A DNA stretch of 64,000 nt from the NCBI RefSeq assembly GCF_023554995.1, contig NZ_JAMJPK010000001.1, positions 1-64,000 on the forward strand. Direction: 5' to 3'. The notes beneath the pieces were generated by a model, which did no database searches, had not been told where the DNA came from, and saw only the letters and a list, made by a program, of their open reading frames with translations. The stretch is from Halomonas gemina. GTDB lineage: Bacteria > Pseudomonadota > Gammaproteobacteria > Pseudomonadales > Halomonadaceae. The translations under genes and the position numbers were made by a program. This document shows, one piece after another, positions 1 through 9,359 of this stretch; the stretch's first letter is position 1, and the number at the start of each line of letters is the position of its first letter.

Positions 1-1577
1 TGGTGATCCTCACCGGCTGCAACCCGGCGATCAACCATCCGGTGGCGGCCACCTACTTCAAGCAGGCGGCGAGAAACGGCACCAAGCTGATCATCCTCGA
101 CCCGCGCGGCCAGGCGCTGGACGCCTACGCCCACCGCAGCGTGCGCTTCACCCCCGGCGGCGACGTCTCGCTCTACAACGCCATGCTCAATGTCATCATC
201 GGCGAGGGGTTGTATGACCAGGGCTATATCGATGCCCACACCGAGGGCTTCGAGGCGCTCAAGGCCCATGTGCGCGAGCTGACCCCCGAGGCGATGTCGC
301 CGGCCTGTGGCGTCGCCCCCGAGCAGATACGCGAACTCGCGCGTCTCTATGCGACCGCCGACAAGGCGATGATCTTCTGGGGCATGGGCATCTCCCAGCA
401 CGTCCATGGCACCGACAACGCCCGCTGCCTGATCTCGCTGGCGCTGGCCTGCGGCCAGACCGGCCGTCCCGGCACCGGCCTGCATCCGCTGCGTGGCCAG
501 AACAACGTCCAGGGGGCGTCGGATGCGGGCATGATCCCCATGGTGCTGCCCGACTACCAGCCGGTCACCGACGCCCAGGTGCGTGCCGCCTTCGAGGAGC
601 TATGGAACACCCCGCTCGAGGAAACGCCGGGGCTCACCGTGGTCGAGATCATGGATGCCATCGCCGCCGGGACCATCAGGGGCATGTACATCCTCGGCGA
701 GAACCCGGCGATGTCCGACCCGGACCTCGACCATGCCCGGGCAGCCCTGGCCAGGCTCGAGCACCTGGTGGTGCAGGACCTGTTCGTCACCGAGACGGCC
801 CAGTTCGCCGATGTCATCCTGCCGGCATCGAGCTGGCCGGAGAAGGACGGCAGCGTCACCAACACCAACCGCCAGGTGCAGCTCGGCCGCGCCGCCGTGC
901 CGCTGCCCGGTGAGGCCAAGCCCGACTGGTGGATCATCCAGCAGCTCGCCAATCGCCTGGGCCTGGCGTGGGACTATACCCACCCCCGCGAGGTGTTCGC
1001 CGAGATGAAGCAGGGCATGGCCTCGCTCGACCACATCAGCTGGGAGCGCCTGGAGCGCGAGAGCTCGGTGACCTATCCCTGCCCCGCCGATGACGCCCCC
1101 GGGGCCGACGTGGTGTTCAGTGAGGTCTTCCCCACCGCGAGCGGGCGAGCGACCTTCACCCCGACTCGCCCGCTGCCGCCGGACGAACCCATCGACGGCG
1201 ACTACCCCACGGTGCTGATCACCGGGCGCCAGCTGGAACACTGGCATACCGGCTCCATGACCCGTCGCAGCCGGGTGCTCGACGACCTCGAGCCCGAGGC
1301 GGTGGCGAGCCTCGCGCCGGCCGAGCTGTTGCGCCTGCGCATGACGCCGGGCGAGCCGATCACCATCACCACCCGGCGGGGCGCCATCACCCTGAAAACG
1401 CGGGTCGACCCGCAGATGACGGAGGGGATGGTGTTCGTGCCTTTCTGCTATGTGGAGGCGGCGGCCAACCTCCTGACCAACCCGGCGCTGGACCCCGACG
1501 GCAAGATCCCCGAGTTCAAGTACGCGGCTTGTCGCCTAAGTCCAGCCATTGAGAGACAACAAGATGAAGTTCGATGA
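1..1577 (+). CDS. formate dehydrogenase, alpha (molybdopterin) subunit, 5'-partial
   Basis: About 525 C-terminal residues of a molybdopterin oxidoreductase; the N-terminal Fe-S and first Mo-domain part lies before the window. It carries the typical internal Mo-bis-MGD domain text (TGCNPAINHP, LRGQNNVQGASD, ADVILPASSWPEKDGS) followed by a C-terminal molydop-binding domain (ITGRQLEHWHTGSMTRR to the end). The family oxidises formate to CO2, passing electrons to NAD or a quinone partner. The NxNRQVQ and GQNNVQGA motifs fit cytoplasmic NAD-type or FdhF-like alpha subunits rather than Tat-exported FdnG. Its stop overlaps the next gene by 14 bases, so the two are probably translationally coupled and share a one-carbon role. 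Family is secure; the exact electron acceptor cannot be read here. Confidence 0.9.
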   Translation, partial: VILTGCNPAINHPVAATYFKQAARNGTKLIILDPRGQALDAYAHRSVRFTPGGDVSLYNAMLNVIIGEGLYDQGYIDAHTEGFEALKAHVRELTPEAMSPACGVAPEQIRELARLYATADKAMIFWGMGISQHVHGTDNARCLISLALACGQTGRPGTGLHPLRGQNNVQGASDAGMIPMVLPDYQPVTDAQVRAAFEELWNTPLEETPGLTVVEIMDAIAAGTIRGMYILGENPAMSDPDLDHARAALARLEHLVVQDLFVTETAQFADVILPASSWPEKDGSVTNTNRQVQLGRAAVPLPGEAKPDWWIIQQLANRLGLAWDYTHPREVFAEMKQGMASLDHISWERLERESSVTYPCPADDAPGADVVFSEVFPTASGRATFTPTRPLPPDEPIDGDYPTVLITGRQLEHWHTGSMTRRSRVLDDLEPEAVASLAPAELLRLRMTPGEPITITTRRGAITLKTRVDPQMTEGMVFVPFCYVEAAANLLTNPALDPDGKIPEFKYAACRLSPAIERQQDEVR

Positions 1578-2607
1578 CGAGCCCGTTCCGGGCTACTCCC
1601 TGCCGATCCTGCCCGGCCATGTCTCCCCCGGGCGGCTGGAGAGGGTGCTGCGGGCAGGCAAGTTCGCCATCACCAGCGAGATCGACCCGCCGGACTCTGC
1701 CGACCCGGCCGAGGTGCTCAAGCGGGCGGCAATCTTCGATGGCTATGTCGATGCCATCAATGCGACGGATGGCTCCGGCGCCAACTGCCATATGTCCAGC
1801 GCCGGGGTCTGCTCGCTGCTGACTCGGGTCGGCTATGCCACCATCCTGCAGATATCGTGCCGTGACCGTAACCGCATCGCCATGCAGGGCGAGATCCTCG
1901 GTGGAGCGGCCATGGGCGCCTGCAACCTGCTGTGTCTGACCGGTGACGGTGTGCAGGCCGGCGACCATCCCCAGGCCAAGCCGGTATTCGATCTCGACTC
2001 CATATCACTGCTGCAGGTCGCCCGTGGCATGCGCGACGAGCACCGCTTCGAGAGCGGGCGGCGTATCGAGACGACCCCACGGATCTTTCTCGGTGCGGCC
2101 GAGAACCCCTTCGTGCCGCCGCTGGACTGGCGACCCCTTCGCCTGGCCAAGAAGGTGGCGGCCGGTGCCCAGTTCATCCAGACCCAATACTGCTTCGATA
2201 TCGAGCGGTTGCGCGACTTCATGCTCAAGGTGAACGACCTCGGTCTGTTGGAGGGCCCCGACCGCGTCTTCATCCTGCCCGGGATCGGGCCCCTGGCTTC
2301 TGCACGCAGCGCTCGCTGGATCCGCGAAAATGTCCCCGGGGTGCATATCCCTGACGCGGTGATCACCCGGCTCGAGGGGGCCAAGAACCAGAAGGAGGAA
2401 GGCAAGCGACTCTGCATGGACCTGCTTAACGAAATTCGCGAGATTCCGGGCGTCAGCGGCGCGCACATCATGGCCTACCGCCAGGAGCACAGTGTGGCGG
2501 AGATCATCGAGACGACGGGGGTGCTCGAAGGCCGCGTGCCCTGGTACCCGGGGCGCGACGACCCGAAAGCGCTCAACCCCGAATCCCCGGAAGCCTTGCA
2601 GCTCTAG
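1564..2607 (+). CDS. methylenetetrahydrofolate reductase (MetF family)
   Basis: A 347-residue MTHFR-family TIM barrel. Early motif ITSEIDPPDSADP, then GANCHMSS, NLLCLTGDG, and GAQFIQTQYCFD in the FAD/folate region. The family interconverts 5,10-methylene-THF and 5-methyl-THF in the cytoplasm. The ATG at 1564 is chosen because it follows a GAGAG element and begins MKFDDEPVPG; a TTG at 1549 is the alternative. It overlaps the formate dehydrogenase gene and runs into a GST gene 4 bases after its stop. This context suggests one-carbon dissimilation (folate-bound C1 to formate to CO2) rather than methionine synthesis alone; that is inference. Confidence 0.88.
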   Translation: MKFDDEPVPGYSLPILPGHVSPGRLERVLRAGKFAITSEIDPPDSADPAEVLKRAAIFDGYVDAINATDGSGANCHMSSAGVCSLLTRVGYATILQISCRDRNRIAMQGEILGGAAMGACNLLCLTGDGVQAGDHPQAKPVFDLDSISLLQVARGMRDEHRFESGRRIETTPRIFLGAAENPFVPPLDWRPLRLAKKVAAGAQFIQTQYCFDIERLRDFMLKVNDLGLLEGPDRVFILPGIGPLASARSARWIRENVPGVHIPDAVITRLEGAKNQKEEGKRLCMDLLNEIREIPGVSGAHIMAYRQEHSVAEIIETTGVLEGRVPWYPGRDDPKALNPESPEALQL

Positions 2608-2611
2608 CGTG

Positions 2612-3349
2612 ATGGACTTCGATACCGGCACCGGGACGGTGCCTGACTACCGTCTCTACTGTTCGCCGGACAGCGCCAACCTGGTGGTGCGCGTGGTGCT
2701 CGAGAGCGAAGGTATCCGCTATCGAGAGGTGCGCATCGACCGGGCCGCCGGTGGACTGGATGAGCCGGACTTCCGTCGGCTCAACCCCTTGGGCCTGTTG
2801 CCGGTACTGGTGGATGTGCGCCATGGAACGGCGCTCTTCGAGACCGGTGCCATCCTCTTGCACCTTGCCGAGCGCTGCCACGCCGCACGCTTTACACAAC
2901 CGGCAGCCCGTGGCCGCCTGCTGGCCTGGCTATTCTTTCTCTCCAACACCGTCCACGCCGAGCTTCGACTCTGCTTCTATACGCCACGCTATGCGCCTCG
3001 AGCGGGGGATGCCCAGCGGCTGCGCGATGCCCTGCGGCCCCGTCTTGTGGCGCATCTCATGCAGCTGGAATCGCTCTCCGAGCATGGCCGGGAGCCCTGG
3101 CTGCTCGAGGAAGGGCCCAGCGTGCTCGATCCTTACCTGGCCTGTCTGGTGCGCTGGATGCAGCTCTACCCCGTCGATGACCCCTGTCGTGCGCTTCCCT
3201 GGGAGCGCTTGCCGAGCCTCGTCGGCTTGCTGGAGGCGCTGGCCGAGCGGCCGGGCATACGTCGTGCGGCCAACGCAGAAGGCATCGCGGGGCGGCTGTT
3301 CATCGCGCCCGACTACCCTGCCCTAGATCTGCGCGGCGTGACCGGCTAG
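2612..3349 (+). CDS. glutathione S-transferase family protein
   Basis: A 245-residue protein with an N-terminal thioredoxin-like GST fold (YRLYCSPDSANLVVRVVLE near residue 12, then NPLGLLPVLVD and a FETGAILLHLAE glutathione-binding stretch) and an all-helical C-terminal domain. Start chosen at ATG 2612, four bases after the MTHFR stop; a GTG one codon upstream is possible. It ends convergently, overlapping the tail of the LysR gene by 27 bases. Substrate unknown. In this operon it might handle a glutathione or C1 adduct, but nothing in the sequence proves that. Confidence 0.82.
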   Translation: MDFDTGTGTVPDYRLYCSPDSANLVVRVVLESEGIRYREVRIDRAAGGLDEPDFRRLNPLGLLPVLVDVRHGTALFETGAILLHLAERCHAARFTQPAARGRLLAWLFFLSNTVHAELRLCFYTPRYAPRAGDAQRLRDALRPRLVAHLMQLESLSEHGREPWLLEEGPSVLDPYLACLVRWMQLYPVDDPCRALPWERLPSLVGLLEALAERPGIRRAANAEGIAGRLFIAPDYPALDLRGVTG

Positions 3350-4282
3350 ACCCGGGGAGGGCATATTGGCTTCATCCAACAACCATTCACTAAATTTCCT
3401 GGCGATTGGTCGCTCCAGGTCTGCGCCCACACTTACCATGTAATACGCCTGGTCACAGTTAAGGGGGCAATCCACCAATATCGTCAATTTTCCGGCACCC
3501 AGCTCTGCCTGGTGTAGCTCTCGACTGCCGAGTAAGGCGCCTTGGCCGGCCATGGCCGCCTCCAGCGCCAGCAGCCCGTTGCCAAATCGCAGCTCTCGTA
3601 GCGCTCCGGCTTCACATCCCTGTTGTCTGAACCATTCTTTCCAGACGTAGGGTTCATCGGAGCGGGTGAGGGTGCTGTCGCAAAGCAACGGCAGCCCGCG
3701 CAGTGCGTCGACACCCTCCACGGTGGCGGCCAGCCCCGGTGCACAGATTGGCACCAGATCCAGACTCATCAACCGCTGGGGCTCCAGGTCCGCGTAGTTG
3801 CCGTAGCCAAGTCGCACACAAACGTCGATGCCCGTGCGCTTGAGATCGGCCATGCAGAAGGCGCCATCAGGGGCGCGATCCACCGTATGCAGGCTCGCCT
3901 GCAGCCGTACTTCGGCGTCCGGGCAACGGGCGTAGAAACGGTGCAGGCGTGGCACGATCCATTTGGTGGCAAACAGGGGTTCTGCGCACACGGTGACGAT
4001 CAGGCGCTCTTCGCCATAGGCGCGGATCTTATCCACCGCACGCTCAAGTGTATCAAACCCCTCATGTAGCTCCGGCAGGGCCACACGCGCAGCCTCGGTC
4101 AGGCTGACCCGCCGGTGGTGACGTATGAACAGATCGACACCAAGATATTCCTCGAGCGCCTTGATCTGGTGACTAATCGCCGCCGGCGTGACATTGAGCT
4201 CCTTGGCGGCCGCGGCGAAACTCTTGGTTCGCGCGGCGACCTCGAAATAGGAGAGTGCGATCAGGGGGGGGAGTCGAGACAT
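3323..4282 (-). CDS. LysR family transcriptional regulator (GcvA-like)
   Basis: A LysR-type regulator of 319 residues with the N-terminal winged helix (RTKSFAAAAKELNVTPAAISHQIKALEEYLG) typical of the GcvA subgroup and a C-terminal effector-binding domain of periplasmic-binding-protein fold (ILVDCPLNCDQAYYMVSV near the end). Two tandem ATGs occur at 4285 and 4282; GAGG at 4293-4290 gives the better 7-base spacing to 4282. It is convergent with the one-carbon operon and overlaps the GST gene. Target and ligand unknown. Confidence 0.85.
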   Translation of the reverse strand: MSRLPPLIALSYFEVAARTKSFAAAAKELNVTPAAISHQIKALEEYLGVDLFIRHHRRVSLTEAARVALPELHEGFDTLERAVDKIRAYGEERLIVTVCAEPLFATKWIVPRLHRFYARCPDAEVRLQASLHTVDRAPDGAFCMADLKRTGIDVCVRLGYGNYADLEPQRLMSLDLVPICAPGLAATVEGVDALRGLPLLCDSTLTRSDEPYVWKEWFRQQGCEAGALRELRFGNGLLALEAAMAGQGALLGSRELHQAELGAGKLTILVDCPLNCDQAYYMVSVGADLERPIARKFSEWLLDEANMPSPGLAGHAAQI

Positions 4283-4380
4283 CATCAATCCTCGCAAGAA
4301 TGGCGGAAGGCCACTACGCGATCAAGTGCCCTGCTCAGGAGCCACTATATCCTTGCTGGCACGAAAGCCATACCGCTGCC

Positions 4381-4865
4381 TCAGGCCGGGCCCATTGGAT
4401 TTTTTGGCTCTTTGATCGTTTCGATCCAGGCCGCCTCCAGTCGAAAGGGGCCAGGTTGTTTGTCGGCGATCAGCAAGCCTAGCTGCTGGATGCTGCCCGG
4501 ATCCAGTAGCGGGGCATCTTCCAACCGTCGTCCGCGGAACATCGCCTCGAACGCCGGCAAGGGCAGTGCAACATGCTGCCACTCGCCCACGGGTGGCTGG
4601 AAGAGCGCCCGGTAGGCCGTTCCCTCCGGAAGCTGATAGTTTCTCAGGCGCAGCTGATAGCAGCGGCCGTCACCGCGAACGTACAGCACAAGGCCCGAGG
4701 CGTCACTCAGGTTCATGGCCTCGGGATCGCGGCGCACCGAGGCGAAACCGCCGTTGTTCTCCAGTGACGTCTCGCCGCTGAACACGCCGCTACCGTCCTC
4801 CACGTGCAGGCCGCCTCGGGAGATGCCACCGTTTTGTAACTCGCCATGACACTCCGCCGGAAAAT
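4381..4865 (-). pseudogene. CIA30-family gene, 5' end destroyed
   Basis: The minus strand encodes the C-terminal part of a CIA30 (complex I intermediate-associated protein 30) family protein: FSGETSLENNGGFASVRR, then LVLYVRGDGRCYQLRLRN, GTAYRALFQPP and a normal C-terminus. The expected N-terminal motif (WRVVNDGVMGGxS) is broken: WRV is encoded at 4846-4838 in one frame and GGISRG continues in another after a short deletion, and no usable start codon lies upstream in either frame. A REP-like palindrome sits where the 5' end should be. The downstream part reads cleanly, so the damage looks recent. Family known; cellular function outside mitochondria unclear. Confidence 0.65.
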
Positions 4866-4873
4866 CGGGATAA

Positions 4874-4912
4874 TGGTGGGTTTCCCGCTCTCGCTTCGCC
4901 GAAGCTCCCACG
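4874..4912. repeat. REP-like palindromic element
   Basis: On the minus strand it reads GTGGGAGCTTCGGCGAAGCG then AGAGCGGGAAACCCACC: a GCTTCG-G-CGAAGC hairpin core nested between GTGGG and CCCAC. The form GTRGGAGC-palindrome-GCGA matches the element pair at 25186-25251, so it is probably the same dispersed family. It lies between the broken CIA30 gene and the YcaO gene and leaves the latter with little room for a promoter. Confidence 0.55.
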
Positions 4913-4923
4913 TCCGGTGCCCC

Positions 4924-7164
4924 ATGGAAATCAAGGTCAACTATCTCGACAACCTCCGGCTGGAGGCCAAGTTCGACGACTTCACGGTCATCTCCGACCA
5001 GCCCATCCGCTACAAGGGCGATGGCTCGGCGCCGGGGCCGTTCGACTACTTCCTGGCGTCCTCGGCGATGTGCGCGGCGTACTTCGTCAAGGTGTACTGC
5101 AACGCGCGGGACATCCCCACCGAGAACATCCGGCTGTCGCAGAACAACATCGTCGACCCGGAGAACCGCTACAACCAGATCTTCAAGATCCAGGTGGAAC
5201 TGCCGGCGGACCTCTCCGACAAGGATCGCCAGGGCATCCTGCGCTCCATCGACCGCTGCACGGTGAAGAAGGTGGTGCAGACCGGGCCCGAGTTCCAGGT
5301 CGAAGCGGTCGACAACATCGACGAGGACGCCCAGGCGCTGTTGCAGGGAAACGTACAGGGTGACGCGAATGTCGAGACGGGCACCTGGATCGAGGGCAAG
5401 GACCTGCCGCTGGAGCAGACCATCGCCAACATGACCGCGATCCTGGCCGATCTCGGCATGAAGATCGAGATCGCCTCCTGGCGCAACATCGTGCCCCATG
5501 TGTGGTCGCTGCATATTCGCGACGCCGCCTCGCCGATGTGCTTCACCAACGGCAAGGGCGCCACCAAGGAGAGCGCGCTCTGCTCGGCGCTGGGCGAGTT
5601 CATCGAGCGGCTGAGCTGCAACTTCTTCTACAACGACCAGTTCTTCGGCGAGCGGATCGCGGGCAGCGCCTTCGTCCACTACCCCGACGAGGAGTGGTTC
5701 CAGCCCGGCCCCGATGACGCGCTGCCGGACGGCATCCTCGATGATTACTGCCGGGCGATCTACGACCCGGAGGGGGAGCTTCGCGGCTCGAACCTGATCG
5801 ACACCAACTCCGGCCAGGAGGCCCGCGGCATCGTCTCGCTGCCCTTCGTGCGCCATTCGGACGGCGAGGTGGTCTACTTTCCGTCGAATCTGATCGAGAA
5901 CCTCTACCTCAGCAACGGCATGAGCGCCGGCAACACCCTGCACGAGGCGCAGGTGCAGTGCCTCTCGGAGATCTTCGAGCGGGCGGTGAAGAAGCAGATC
6001 ATCGAGGAGGAGCTGGCGCTGCCGGACGTGCCCCAGGAGGTGCTGGCGCGCTACCCGGCCATCGTCGAGGGCATCGAGGCGCTGGAGGCCCAGGGTTTCC
6101 CGGTGCTGGTCAAGGATGCCTCGCTGGGCGGGCAGTTCCCGGTGATGTGCGTCACCCTGATGAACCCCAAGACCGGCGGCGTCTTCGCCTCCTTCGGCGC
6201 CCACCCGAGCTTCGAGGTGGCGCTGGAGCGCAGCCTCACCGAGCTGCTCCAGGGCCGCAGCTTCGAGGGCCTCAACGACTTCCCGCCGCCCACCTTCAAT
6301 ACGCTGGCCGTCACCGAGCCCAACAACTTCGTCGAGCACTTCATCGACTCCTCGGGGCTGGTCTCCTGGCGCTTCTTCAGCGCCCGTGCGGACGTCGAAT
6401 TCGTCGACTGGGACTTCTCCGGCAGCAACGCCGAGGAGGCGGCGACGCTGTTCGGCATCCTCGAGGAGCTGGGCCTCGAGTCCTACATGGCCGTCCATGA
6501 GGACCTGGGCGCGCCGGTGTGCCGCATCCTGGTGCCCGGCTTCTCCGAGGTCTACCCGGTGGAGGACCTCATCTGGGACAACACCAACAAGGCGCTGCTG
6601 TTCCGCGAGGACATCCTGCACCTGCACGAGCTGAGCGACGAGGCGCTGAGTGATCTGCTCGAGCGCCTGGAAGAGAGCCAGATCGACGACCACCAGGACA
6701 TCATCACCCTGATCGGCATCGAGTTCGACGAGAACACCGAGTGGGGCCAGCTCACCATCCTCGAGCTGAAGCTGCTGATCAACCTGGCGCTGGGCCAGCA
6801 CGAGGAGGCGCTGGAGCGGGTCGACATCTTCCTGCAGTACAACGACAACACCGTGGCGCGTAACCTCTTCTATCGCGCGGTGAGTGCGGTACTGGAGATC
6901 CTCCTCGATGACGAACTCGAACTGGACGACTTTCTCTACAACTTCCGGCGCATGTTCGGCGAGGCGACCATGGAGGCCGTGGTGGGCTCGGTGAACGGCA
7001 GCGTGCGCTTCCACGGCCTGACGCCTACCAGCATGGCGCTGGAGGGGCTGGAGAGGCACCAGCGCCTGATCGAGAGCTACCAGAAGCTGCACGCCCACCG
7101 TGCCAAGCGGCATGAGGCCGCCGGTGGCACGCGGGTGACCCGACCCGAAGGGTTGCCGGGCTAA
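4924..7164 (+). CDS. OsmC domain / YcaO domain fusion protein
   Basis: A 746-residue cytoplasmic fusion. Residues 1 to about 140 are an OsmC-like fold (FDYFLASSAMCAAYFVKVYC with the peroxidatic-type Cys). From about 150 to the end it is colinear with E. coli YcaO (CFTNGKGATKESALCSALGEFIERLS, the Glu-rich ATP/Mg site; SNGMSAGNTLHEA; FASFGAHPSFEVALERSLTELLQGR), with a helical TPR-like C-terminus. YcaO proteins use ATP to activate backbone amides; E. coli YcaO is linked to RimO-dependent ribosomal S12 methylthiolation. The start MEIKVNYLDNLRLEAKF matches the known fusion family. No clear ribosome-binding site precedes it. No azole-peptide precursor or dehydrogenase is nearby, so a housekeeping role is likelier than natural-product synthesis. 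Confidence 0.88.
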   Translation: MEIKVNYLDNLRLEAKFDDFTVISDQPIRYKGDGSAPGPFDYFLASSAMCAAYFVKVYCNARDIPTENIRLSQNNIVDPENRYNQIFKIQVELPADLSDKDRQGILRSIDRCTVKKVVQTGPEFQVEAVDNIDEDAQALLQGNVQGDANVETGTWIEGKDLPLEQTIANMTAILADLGMKIEIASWRNIVPHVWSLHIRDAASPMCFTNGKGATKESALCSALGEFIERLSCNFFYNDQFFGERIAGSAFVHYPDEEWFQPGPDDALPDGILDDYCRAIYDPEGELRGSNLIDTNSGQEARGIVSLPFVRHSDGEVVYFPSNLIENLYLSNGMSAGNTLHEAQVQCLSEIFERAVKKQIIEEELALPDVPQEVLARYPAIVEGIEALEAQGFPVLVKDASLGGQFPVMCVTLMNPKTGGVFASFGAHPSFEVALERSLTELLQGRSFEGLNDFPPPTFNTLAVTEPNNFVEHFIDSSGLVSWRFFSARADVEFVDWDFSGSNAEEAATLFGILEELGLESYMAVHEDLGAPVCRILVPGFSEVYPVEDLIWDNTNKALLFREDILHLHELSDEALSDLLERLEESQIDDHQDIITLIGIEFDENTEWGQLTILELKLLINLALGQHEEALERVDIFLQYNDNTVARNLFYRAVSAVLEILLDDELELDDFLYNFRRMFGEATMEAVVGSVNGSVRFHGLTPTSMALEGLERHQRLIESYQKLHAHRAKRHEAAGGTRVTRPEGLPG

Positions 7165-7210
7165 CCGCGCTCGGCGTCAGCCCGCCGGCACGCGGCATGC
7201 GAGAGAGCGG

Positions 7211-9256
7211 TCAGGTCGTCCAGTCCACCGGTGCGCGTGGATCCGGCTCATAGGCGACATAGGTGCCGGTGCGTATCGTCCGCTCCAGGTGCTCGCCGAG
7301 GCGTGAATGGTGCCGAGCGATCCGCTCCAGGGCGTAGCGCAGCGAACGGGTCGTGCTGGTGCGTGCGCGCTCCACGCCGCCACCGACGGTTCGGGCCCGA
7401 CCGTTCAGGCCGACCCCGCGGCGCAGTTCGTCGATGAGATACTGGCGATCGGCACGCGCCAGCTCCGCGCGGTGCAGGTCGTTGTTCGCCTCGGCCTCCG
7501 CGATGTCCTCTTCCGTCTCGGCGAGCCGCCGCCGATAGGCCTCGCGCGCCTTCGAGTCGAACACCTCCAGTCCGCACTGAGTAGTGACGCCGAGATCCTC
7601 CGAAGGCCCGCCGATGGTGAGCGCCCCGCGCTCCACCGCTACCAGGTCGAGGACGTGAAACTCCCGGCCGGGTGCCGTCAGCAGGCGTTCCAGGTAGCGC
7701 ATGCCCTTGAGATCCCTCAAGTGGACCGTGGTGCCGGCGAAGGTCACCGCTCGCATGTCGCCCTCGCGGCGGAAGACGCAACGCTCGGGGCTGGTGGCCT
7801 GCCGCGAAGGCGGCGCCGGCACCTGTACGCGAGCCCGTTCCGCCCAGAGCCCGGCGTTGAGCGCCTCGAAGGCCCGACAGGCGGCGTCGAGTTCCAGCTC
7901 GGCCGAGCTGTCGTCGCCCGCGGCGCGATGCGCCGCGGCGAGCTCGACGCGCAGGGTCGCCGCCTCGAACGGCATGCGCAGCGAGACCCACTCCATGACG
8001 GCCTCGCTCAGCAGCCGGATGGCTTCGCTTTCCAGCCCATCGTACAGCGCCAGGCGCCCCTTCGCGGCGAGCGCCGAGTTGTGCAGGGTGCGGCTCTGGT
8101 ACGTCCGGGCGATCTCGGCGAGGTCGGCGGCGGCCTCTCGCGCCGTATTGTCGTCGCCGGCCGCCAGCGCGATCACCACCTGGGCCTCGCGCAGGGGCGC
8201 CCGTCGCAGGCCCCCTGTCGGCGGGCGCTCCTTCGACGGGATGTCGAACGGAGACTCGAGGGCGCTCTCGATCATCGAGAAGGCGTCATCGACGCGGCCC
8301 TGGGCCAACCGCAGCATCGCCAGCCCCGGCTGCGGCAGCCAGGCATTCTGGTGGGCCGCCAGGAACGCATCCTCGGCGCCCGCGAAATCGCCCTTGCGCA
8401 GCCGCGCGTTGCCAAGCTCGGTCAACGGCCAGCCGAACTCCCGCCGCATCCAGGGGCGCAGCTCCTCGCAGGCCAGCAAGGCTTCCTGTTCGGCGGCGTC
8501 GCACGGCCCGCGCAGGCGCATGATCTCCGCCTGGTGTACCCGGCAGCGGCCATGGAGGCCCCCGAACGCGGCGCCCTGGCGCCAGCGCTCCATGGCCTCG
8601 GTCCACTCTTCGGCGCGGTCGTGCTGGCCGATCCACTGCATCGCGCAGATGAGCTCGCACCACATCTGGCCGGTGGTGAGGGGGTCGAGGTTGCCCGAGC
8701 TCAGCTCCACGGCCACATCGTCCAGCGCGCTCAGCCCTTCATCGAGCTCGCCGTCATGGATGCGGACCCTGGCCAGGGCCACCTGGCCGATGATCGACGG
8801 CGGCGCCAGGGCGTGCCGTTGCCCTCCGTCCATGGCCCGTCGGGCCCATTGCTCCGTCCCCGGCATGTCGCCACACATCAGGCGCTCGTAGGTGCGCACG
8901 GCGGCGAGCCACGCCCAGACAGGGCTGTCGGGCGCGTCTTCCACCAGGCGTTGCGCCCGCGACAGCCAGGCCCGCACGGTGGCCATCAGGCCCGTGTCCA
9001 TCATCAGGTACATGCCTACCATGACCGCGGCGAATGCCGCGTCGTGGGTGCGCTGGTCTTCCAGGTGCAGGTGGTAGAGCTCGCCATAGGCGGCCAGGGT
9101 GCCTTCCAGATCGCCGACCCCGTACGCCGCCTGGGCGCGCAGCTCGAGCAGCTCGGCCGAGGGTGGCGCGGAGAGCCCGGCGAGCAGCTCCCGTGCCCGG
9201 ACGAAGTCGCCGCCGTCGAGAGCGGCGCGAATCGGCGATAGTGGCGCGTCCGTCAT
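7211..9256 (-). CDS. orphan TPR-like helical repeat protein with a C-terminal regulator-type domain
   Basis: 681 residues. Roughly 1-480 are alternating helices of TPR character (ALDGGDFVRARELLAGL, LRKGDFAGAEDAFLAAHQN). After a Pro-rich linker (PAPPSRQATSP) a compact domain of about 170 residues follows: FRREGDMRAVTFAG, HLRDLKGMRYLERLL, GREFHVLDLVAVE, a coiled EAYRRRLAETEEDIAEAEAN segment and GTYVAYEPDPRAPVDW. From memory this last domain resembles the tail of large ATPase/LuxR-like regulators common in actinobacteria; here no ATPase or HTH domain is present. It is divergent from a truncated haemoglobin with 103 bases between starts, suggesting a shared NO/O2 function. Function unknown. Confidence 0.75.
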   Translation of the reverse strand: MTDAPLSPIRAALDGGDFVRARELLAGLSAPPSAELLELRAQAAYGVGDLEGTLAAYGELYHLHLEDQRTHDAAFAAVMVGMYLMMDTGLMATVRAWLSRAQRLVEDAPDSPVWAWLAAVRTYERLMCGDMPGTEQWARRAMDGGQRHALAPPSIIGQVALARVRIHDGELDEGLSALDDVAVELSSGNLDPLTTGQMWCELICAMQWIGQHDRAEEWTEAMERWRQGAAFGGLHGRCRVHQAEIMRLRGPCDAAEQEALLACEELRPWMRREFGWPLTELGNARLRKGDFAGAEDAFLAAHQNAWLPQPGLAMLRLAQGRVDDAFSMIESALESPFDIPSKERPPTGGLRRAPLREAQVVIALAAGDDNTAREAAADLAEIARTYQSRTLHNSALAAKGRLALYDGLESEAIRLLSEAVMEWVSLRMPFEAATLRVELAAAHRAAGDDSSAELELDAACRAFEALNAGLWAERARVQVPAPPSRQATSPERCVFRREGDMRAVTFAGTTVHLRDLKGMRYLERLLTAPGREFHVLDLVAVERGALTIGGPSEDLGVTTQCGLEVFDSKAREAYRRRLAETEEDIAEAEANNDLHRAELARADRQYLIDELRRGVGLNGRARTVGGGVERARTSTTRSLRYALERIARHHSRLGEHLERTIRTGTYVAYEPDPRAPVDWTT

Positions 9257-9359
9257 CGCTCAGCCCTCCGTGTTCCGGTTGTCACAAGGATTGTCACGCT
9301 CTTTTGGGTAGGTGCCCAGTGCACCAGATGAGAAATCAGCCAAGAGAGGAGCAAATGCC

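Noticed and set aside
4381..7113. A 910-codon minus-strand open frame opposite the YcaO fusion
   Set aside because: Only its last ~150 codons resemble a real (CIA30) protein; the rest is His/Leu/Val-rich shadow of a GC-rich gene on the other strand.
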